Source: Fratercula arctica
Lineage: Eukaryota > Chordata > Aves > Charadriiformes > Alcidae
Direction of reading: 5' to 3'
Assembly (NCBI GenBank): GCA_947846985.1
Contig: CANTUZ010000025.1
Coordinates: forward strand, 1,858,100-1,922,099
DNA length: 64,000 nt
The notes beneath the pieces were generated by a model. It ran no database searches. It had not been told where the DNA came from and was given only the letters and a program-made list of their open reading frames with translations. The first letter of the stretch is position 1, and every line of letters begins with the position of its first letter. Below are positions 58,343 to 64,000 of the stretch, one piece after another. The translations under genes and the position numbers were made by a program.

Positions 58343-60510
58343 GGTATTGCAGTGTATTGTCAGAATGTCAGGGGAGGACGGAGCTGGAGCCGCTTTGCTC
58401 CCGACGCTGCCTGCCTCACCCCCTCCCCTCCCCAGCTGTCTCCCTGAGATAGAAGTGGTGTTTTTGTATGTCTGCTGTGTAAGTGTGTGTGGGCGCCAGC
58501 TTATACCTGCTGATCAGCATCTGTGCTACTGTTTGGTTTTTGTTGTGTGCAGTGTCATTAGGTGACTCCGCTTGAGCAGGTGTTCTGCCTGGTGTGGTAC
58601 TGTTCTCGTACGCGACTAGGGCTGACACTCTGTCAAGTGAAGAAGTTTGTATATACACAATGTTTAGACGTAAGGCGAGCGTGCCCCAGGTAGATAGACC
58701 ATGATGGGCCATAGAATCGATGGAAGTCCTGAAATATTGGGGGAGTTTTCGCCAGCCGACATGCTTACGCTCTCGGGAACGGCTTACCCATGCAGGGCGT
58801 ATGGCTGGTTGTTTGCCTATAAGATCATGGTTGACCGGGAAAAGGAGTTGAGCCAAAATCCATAGGATGCTCTGTAGGAAAATGAGAAACTTAAGGGTGA
58901 GCTCTTGTTGCAAAGGCAGACTTTTATGTCAGCCGTAAGTGATGGGGGAGGAAAAAAAAAAGAAAAAAAGAGAGAGAACAGAAAAAAGAAAAAAAAAGAA
59001 AAAAAAAGAAAAAAGAAAAAGGAAAAAAACAAACAATAAATTAAAAAAAAAAACACAAACAGGAACAATTAGAAGGGAAATGTGCTGCGTTAGCACAAAA
59101 GTATGCCATACGCGCTACGAGAAAGCGGCAGAAAAAGAGAAATAGGACACCTGATTCAAAGCAGTACTATAGAGATATGTTTTGGGGTTTTTTTTTTCTT
59201 TTCCTATATGTATATACGTTATTGCACGCCTTTGTAAATTACTCTGTGTTATACCCTGCGAGACTAAATGAACCCCAGCAGAAGCGGTCTCTTGAGCGAG
59301 GGGGTGGAATATGGGAAAGCAACGGAAGATCAGCAAGGAGGATTTTAAATACGCTCAAGGGACTCGCACCTGGGTGCTGGAAAACACATCTATCACACTA
59401 ATCGTTGTTCAGTCTCGGGTGCTTGCAAGAAAAACACTTAGATGACATAAGTCTGTAATGGACTCAGGGACACCTTATCTAGCTGCTTGAGAATCCTGGC
59501 CTGTTGTGGAAGAAGATCAAAGCACAGTACCAGCAAGAACAGGGAGTCCGCATGCGCTCTTGCTAACAAGGACTCTTTCGCTGCTAAGGATTCTTGATAA
59601 CAAGGACTCTCTCGCTGCCAGGGAGAAATTTAGTAATGCTACTAGTACAGCTGTTTCTGAGTTATTGCTAGATGTAGATAGTATTCAACATGCAATGCTG
59701 CAAAACAGAGCTGCTATTGATTTTTTGCTTTTAGCTCACAGACACGGTTGTCAAGATTTTAAAGGACTGTGTTGTATGAATCTAAGTGACCACTCCAAAT
59801 CCATCCATGCCCAGTTGCAAGAACTGCCCCGACTGAGCCAGCAACTTGTGGAGACCACTGGGTGAAATCTCTTTGCTGGATGGACTTGGGGGTGGGGTTG
59901 GTTGAAGGAAATTATACTCATTGCCTGTGTGGAAGGAATTTGTCTGTCATGTTTAGTATGCTGTTTGCCGTGTTTAATAAGCATTATACGATCAGTTGCA
60001 GATGTCGCTTTGCATCATACCCTTGTACGAGTTGTAGAATATCATCGTGTCCCAACTACGGACCATGGGGTGGCATGTGTAAGGGATAACAGAGGATGGT
60101 CCGAGTGAGACAGGATGGAAAATTACTAGTTGAACCAAACCCAGTATACATGTTGGGAAAAAGGGACTCAGTACTGTTGCTGAAAAACTATGTGTGTATC
60201 CATGAGAACCTGACCTTCAAAGAAGAAGATAACAAGGAGGGAGTACAACAATGTAGTCAGGTATCAGACAGCCGCGGTTAGCAAAGCTGGATCATGAGTC
60301 TGGTGAGGCTCGCTGCATGCGCTGGCCACGCGTGCAGTGACTCTGGCCTGTACTTTTCCACTCAATCCGGGGCAGGATGTAAGGGGGCTGTCTCGGGTCG
60401 GAGAGAGGGGGAGAGACATGAGCGCACTTTGAAGATACAGGGGACGCCCTGAAGCGCTGTGTCTGCCCCCCCTCCCTGGTAGGTTCCACATTCATTAACC
60501 CCAACAGCTC
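58343..60510 (+). mobile_element. Foreign block inside the ERVK-like provirus
   Basis: About 2.2 kb replaces the middle of the provirus. It has unassigned sequence (58343-59500), including a purine-only tract (about 58946-59060), then an envelope TM fragment (59506-60060) and a noncoding stretch (60077-60510). Near 60382 a purine run aagggggc followed by TGTC could mark another LTR start, but I could not match a second LTR. Boundaries are approximate. Confidence 0.6.
59506..60075 (+). pseudogene. env: Envelope TM fragment of an alpha/gamma-type retrovirus
   Basis: Encodes a TM ectodomain with the conserved helix [14 protein letters not shown] followed by CX6CC (C-QDFKGL-CC) near 59750. CX6CC is the disulfide motif of alpha/gamma-type TM proteins. 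After a frameshift near 59865 comes a Trp-rich segment and a Cys-containing hydrophobic anchor (IILIACVEGICLSCLVCC), then a short tail. The surface subunit and fusion peptide are absent or eroded. This type differs from the provirus's own envelope at 62590, so the fragment is imported. Confidence 0.78.
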
Positions 60511-61203
60511 AGAAGGCATTACAGCACATTGTAGATTTGTTTATGATACATCAAAAATTTCAACCTTACGCCCTGATAGGACAGTGGGATGATGCGCTCG
60601 CAAAGAGCCTGACTGCATTAGAGTGGGTATTTTTGCCACATATCTTTTCAAAAACAGTAACTATGATGATTGAAATGTTAGCACGATTGATTTCGCAGGG
60701 TTGTTTGCGCTGTCAGCAGCTTTCTGGAATGGGTCCAAGACACATACACGTCCCTGTCAAAAAGGATGACCTTGACCTTTGGTTATCACAAAGTCTTAAC
60801 CTACAAATTGCCTTAGTAGATTATATTGGGCAAATAAATTATTCTTTGCCCCGGCACAGACTGTTACAGTCACTTTCACAAATTCCTTTACAGCTGCGCA
60901 TCCTGCTAGCGCCAAAGCCTCTTGCTGGCACCCGTACGGTGTTTGTAGATGGCTCAGGGATACAGTAAAGGCTTTTGACTTATTTCAACAGGAACCGTTA
61001 ACTATAGTGGCAGATTCTCAATATGTTACTGGCATTGTTCAAAGACCTGAAGGAGCATTTCTAAAACAAGTAGAGAACCAATTGTTAGTTAATCTTTTAC
61101 TGCAATTAATGTTGCTTTTACAAAAAAGACAGTTTCCGTATTTTATTGTCCACATACGCTCTCATAGCTGTTTACCTGGTCCTTTAACTGAGGGAAACAT
61201 AGT
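60511..61203 (+). pseudogene. pol: ERVK-like pol: RT connection and RNase H
   Basis: Resumes in the RT connection domain (WVFLPHIFSKTVTMMIEMLA near 60630) and reaches RNase H at TVFVDGSG (about 60935), where a stop follows. A second frame from about 60970 continues RNase H (IVADSQYVTGIVQRPEG, HIRSHSCLPGPLTEGN). RT polymerase motifs are absent. The style is class II. Confidence 0.85.
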
Positions 61204-62099
61204 TGCAGATTATCACACTCTGTCGGTAACAACTCCGAACATTATGCAGCAAGCTAAAATGTCGCATGATTTTTTTCATCAAAATGCGAAGGCATTGAGG
61301 AAGCAATTTTCTTTAACACAACAACAAGCACATGATATTGTGCGAGCTTGTGCAGATTGTCAGCAGCTGGCTCCTCTGCCATCATTTGCAGGGGTTAACC
61401 CGCAAGGGCTTACACCTGATGAACTTTGGCAATCCGATGTTACACACATTATAGAATTTGGAGGTTTGCGCTATGTACATGTTTCAGTTGATCTGTTTTC
61501 TCACCTTGTTGTAGCTACTGCTCCTACAGGAGAGAAGGCTCGTGATGTTATTCGACATGGGTTGCAATGCATTGCAGTCATGGGAATACCGAAAACTGTA
61601 AAAACTGATAACAGACCAGCTTATGTGTCCGCTAAGATACAGGCCTCTTTACAGACATGGGGTATTAAACATGTCACCGGTATTTCTCATTCCCCGACTG
61701 GGCAAGCAATTGTGGAATGTATGCATCATACCTTAAAAAACCATGCTTGCTAAATGAAAAAGGGGGAATCCCGTAGGTATGACACCTCAAGAGCGATTGT
61801 ATAAAGCAACTTATGTTTTAAATTTTCTAAACATGTCGTCTTTGTCATCCACAGCAGTAGAGCGACATTTCAGAAGGACTGTTGAATGGCCTGAACAACT
61901 GAAGGTGTATTATAAGCACCTTGAACCAGGGCGCTGGGAAGGACCAGTCCCCCTGATAACATGGGGTCGAGGGTAAGCTTGTGTGTCTTTGTCCTCAGGT
62001 CCATACTGGATTCCTGCAAAATTTGTTAAGCCGGCTCATCAGCTGAGCCCAGTACAGGAAAAGGAAGGCCTGGAACCAGCCGAGCCAATCAATGAGTAA
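61204..62099 (+). pseudogene. pol: ERVK-like pol: integrase
   Basis: Integrase has its zinc finger (H-X3-H near 61265-61280, CADCQQ near 61350) and core Asp/Asp/Glu positions in QSDVTHI (about 61432), KTDNRPAYVS (about 61605) and QAIVECMHH (about 61703). A stop and frame change near 61751 precede the C-terminal domain (61779-61976). Not functional. Confidence 0.88.
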
Positions 62100-63170
62100 A
62101 GCAGGCATACCTAAGGATGGGTATTTTTATTAATCTTTCAGTTTTTAATGCTTATCTCTTTTCTGTCTCATGCAGATTCTTTTGTATATTGGGTTATATA
62201 CTGAGGGCTGGCGAATGGGATTTGTATTTGTAAACAGAAGTTTTCATAAGCTAACCATAGATAATACTACAACAAATAGAAGTTGTGAGCAAGAAGATTC
62301 TGTAATGATTTGTACTTCTCATCCATATGTGTTTGCTTCGGCTCAAAATGCAAGTGTACAAGAATGTAATCAATCTTATTGTGTAAATTTAACGAGTATG
62401 GTATAAAACATGTATATCTACACATGATGCAATAACCAATAATATTTCATATCTTTTTCTATTGCGACAACGAGCGGAAGTGTGGTTGCCCATCAACCTT
62501 ACCAGAGAATGGGAAGGTTCTGGAGGGTTAGGACATTTTAGCAGAATTTTGCAAGAAGAAATAAACCAAACACGCAGATGCTCTAAATGATTTTTAGGAT
62601 GGCTGATTTTTGCAATAGTATCTGCAATTGTTATTTTAGCTTCAGCTTTTGTAGCCGTTGTTGCGTTTACTGAATCTGTCCAGACTGCTAAGATTGTAGG
62701 AGAAACTTTATCTAATGTAACTGAAGAATTAGATACGCAAGAATGCGTAGATGAAGAAATATTAGCCAGATTACAAGCTTTAGAAGCAGCAGTAATATGG
62801 ATAGGGGATTGGCAAAATGCATTAAAAACACGTCTTTCTCTGTACTGTGATTGGGAGTACAACTCTTGAAGACTTTGTGTTACATCTCTCCCCTGGAATA
62901 CGTCGCTACGTGGCTGGGAAATGGTTAAATACCATCTCCAAGGTGCTTTTGGCATGTCGTTGCAACAAAATATTCATCCTTTACATGATCAACTAGAAGC
63001 TCAAATACTAAAGATTCAAGACTTAATGAACCGCAATGCATTTGAAACATTACAAAAGGATTTCTCGTGGGTAAATCCAAAAAAATTGGCTTTCTGGGCT
63101 AAATTTAGGAATCTGGGTATTTATTGCCTTAGCAGGGTTCTTTTTGATTCTGTTTTTAATTGTGTTTAGT
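62100..63170 (+). pseudogene. env: ERVK-like env remnant
   Basis: A short surface-like piece carries several N-glycosylation sequons (NTT, NRS, NAS, NQS, NLT at 62260-62400). A TM part follows (about 62590-63170) with a hydrophobic fusion-like stretch (FAIVSAIVILASAFVAVVAF), a heptad helix (ILARLQALEAAVIWIGDW) and a membrane-proximal region. No CX6CC is seen, which distinguishes it from the TM at 59506. Stops and frame changes occur throughout. Confidence 0.78.
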
Positions 63171-63247
63171 ATATAACCTGCTAAGAGCGTCACGATGAGT
63201 AGAAGCACAAGTCATGGCGACCTTGTTAAATGCTCTGGTGTCAAACA

Positions 63248-63260
63248 AAAAAGGGGGAGA
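63248..63260 (+). other. ERVK-like polypurine tract
   Basis: aaaaagggggaga directly before the 3' LTR start, the expected plus-strand primer. Confidence 0.85.
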
Positions 63261-63579
63261 TGTGGCAGATCTATGAGCAGAGGCCTGCGTATGGCCAAGG
63301 CCACAGTGAGCAGAGCACACAGAAAGAGGAACGCAGATATCGATACGGATGGACCGAAGAGGAACTGGTTCAATCTAAACATGGAACAAGAAAACAGCTT
63401 CGCGTGCTTATCTTGGTGGGAACTGAATAAGGCAACTGGGTTAGTGATGTGAAATATGTGTGTACTTGCCTAGCAGGTGCATGGAAAGTTTTAGAGCTCG
63501 GGTATAAAAGCTGAGGCCTGAGAAGCAATAAACGATTTTGTGCTCATTACAGCCAGAGTCCGTGCCTTCATACACCACA
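63261..63579 (+). repeat. ERVK-like provirus 3' LTR
   Basis: 319 bp, TGTGGCAGATC...CACCACA, TATA and AATAAA retained. The right flank (gttgtt) does not match the left flank of the 5' LTR (gaggcc), so there is no target duplication. Confidence 0.93.
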
Positions 63580-63835
63580 GTTGTTCAGCCTGAGAAGAGA
63601 AGGCTCTGGGGAGACCTTATAGCGGCCTTCCAGTACCTGAAGGGGGCCTACAGGAAAGCTGGGGAGGGACTGTTTGCAAGGGCATGTAGCGACAGGACGA
63701 GGGGCAATGGTTTAAACTAGAGCAGGGCAGGTTTAGATGAGACATTAGGAAGAAGTTCTTTACAATGAGGGTGGTGAGACACTGGGACAGGTTGCCCAGA
63801 GAGGTGGTGGAGGCCCCATTGTGGAAGGATTTCTA
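63580..63835 (+). mobile_element. CR1 LINE 3' fragment
   Basis: The plus-strand CR1 3' block (ttgttcagcctgagaagaga, ccagtacctgaagggggcct) begins abruptly at the LTR end. From 63836 to 64000 the sequence is unassigned. Confidence 0.88.
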
Positions 63836-64000
63836 ATACAACGAGGTCACTCTATGAACACTCCAAGCACTGAGGAGTTGGTAGCAGCTGTGTAGGCCTG
63901 CCTTGACATGAGTTTAAGAAAGGTTACTGTCGGACATGAGATAAGGAGGTGCTGACCAGAAAGAAGTGTAACAAAGGAATTGAAAACATCATACGTCAAG

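Noticed and set aside
58817..59068. Phe/Leu-rich hydrophobic ORF on the minus strand
   Set aside because: It is the complement of a purine tract, so the hydrophobicity is a composition artefact.

Overview
This window is vertebrate, almost certainly avian, nuclear DNA. The evidence is abundant CR1 LINEs, some ending in the diagnostic ATTCTATG tail, several ERVL-type LTR families that begin TGTCCTGGTTT, an ERVK-like provirus, and one spliced-looking host exon. There are no bacterial features. Most sense ORFs belong to retroelements.

Layout. Positions 1-4597 and 47818-52414 form a near-identical inverted repeat with a 43.2 kb spacer. Each arm carries unique DNA, a solo ERVL LTR, a CR1 split by a second solo LTR, a clipped LTR, and the first part of an endogenous retrovirus gag. 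Five copies (A-E) of this ERVL-like family (about 6 kb, no env, ~340-bp LTRs) lie between and across the arms: A 3977-10010 (+), B 21940-26819 (-), C 28506-35567 (+), D 37489-41688 (-) and E 43650-48438 (-). All are defective. A has a frameshift and point stops. B lost most of gag and pro. C lost RT. D lost the 3' half of pol. E lost RNase H and the start of integrase. Between A and B lies 11 kb of mostly host DNA with one probable exon (19010-19412) and a solo ERVK-like LTR. Nested LTRs occupy 33139-35567. To the right of the palindrome are a CR1 split by a solo LTR (54027-55862) and an ERVK-like provirus (57203-63579) whose middle is replaced by DNA carrying a different, alpha/gamma-type envelope TM fragment.

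Family biology. In the ERVL-like copies gag, pro and pol lie in one frame. A single UAG ends gag in every copy that retains the junction, with a GC-rich hairpin 10 nt downstream in the two copies examined, which suggests termination suppression. The primer binding site resembles a lysine-tRNA site and starts 8 nt after the LTR. Gag opens with several hydrophobic segments rather than an acylated matrix start. Splice-like signals bracket this part, so it could be spliced out to leave a shorter Gag.

The strongest candidates for something new are the hydrophobic, possibly alternatively spliced Gag N terminus, the conserved UAG junction, and the ERV-bounded near-perfect palindrome. All readings are by eye. 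Family names come from motifs, not database searches.
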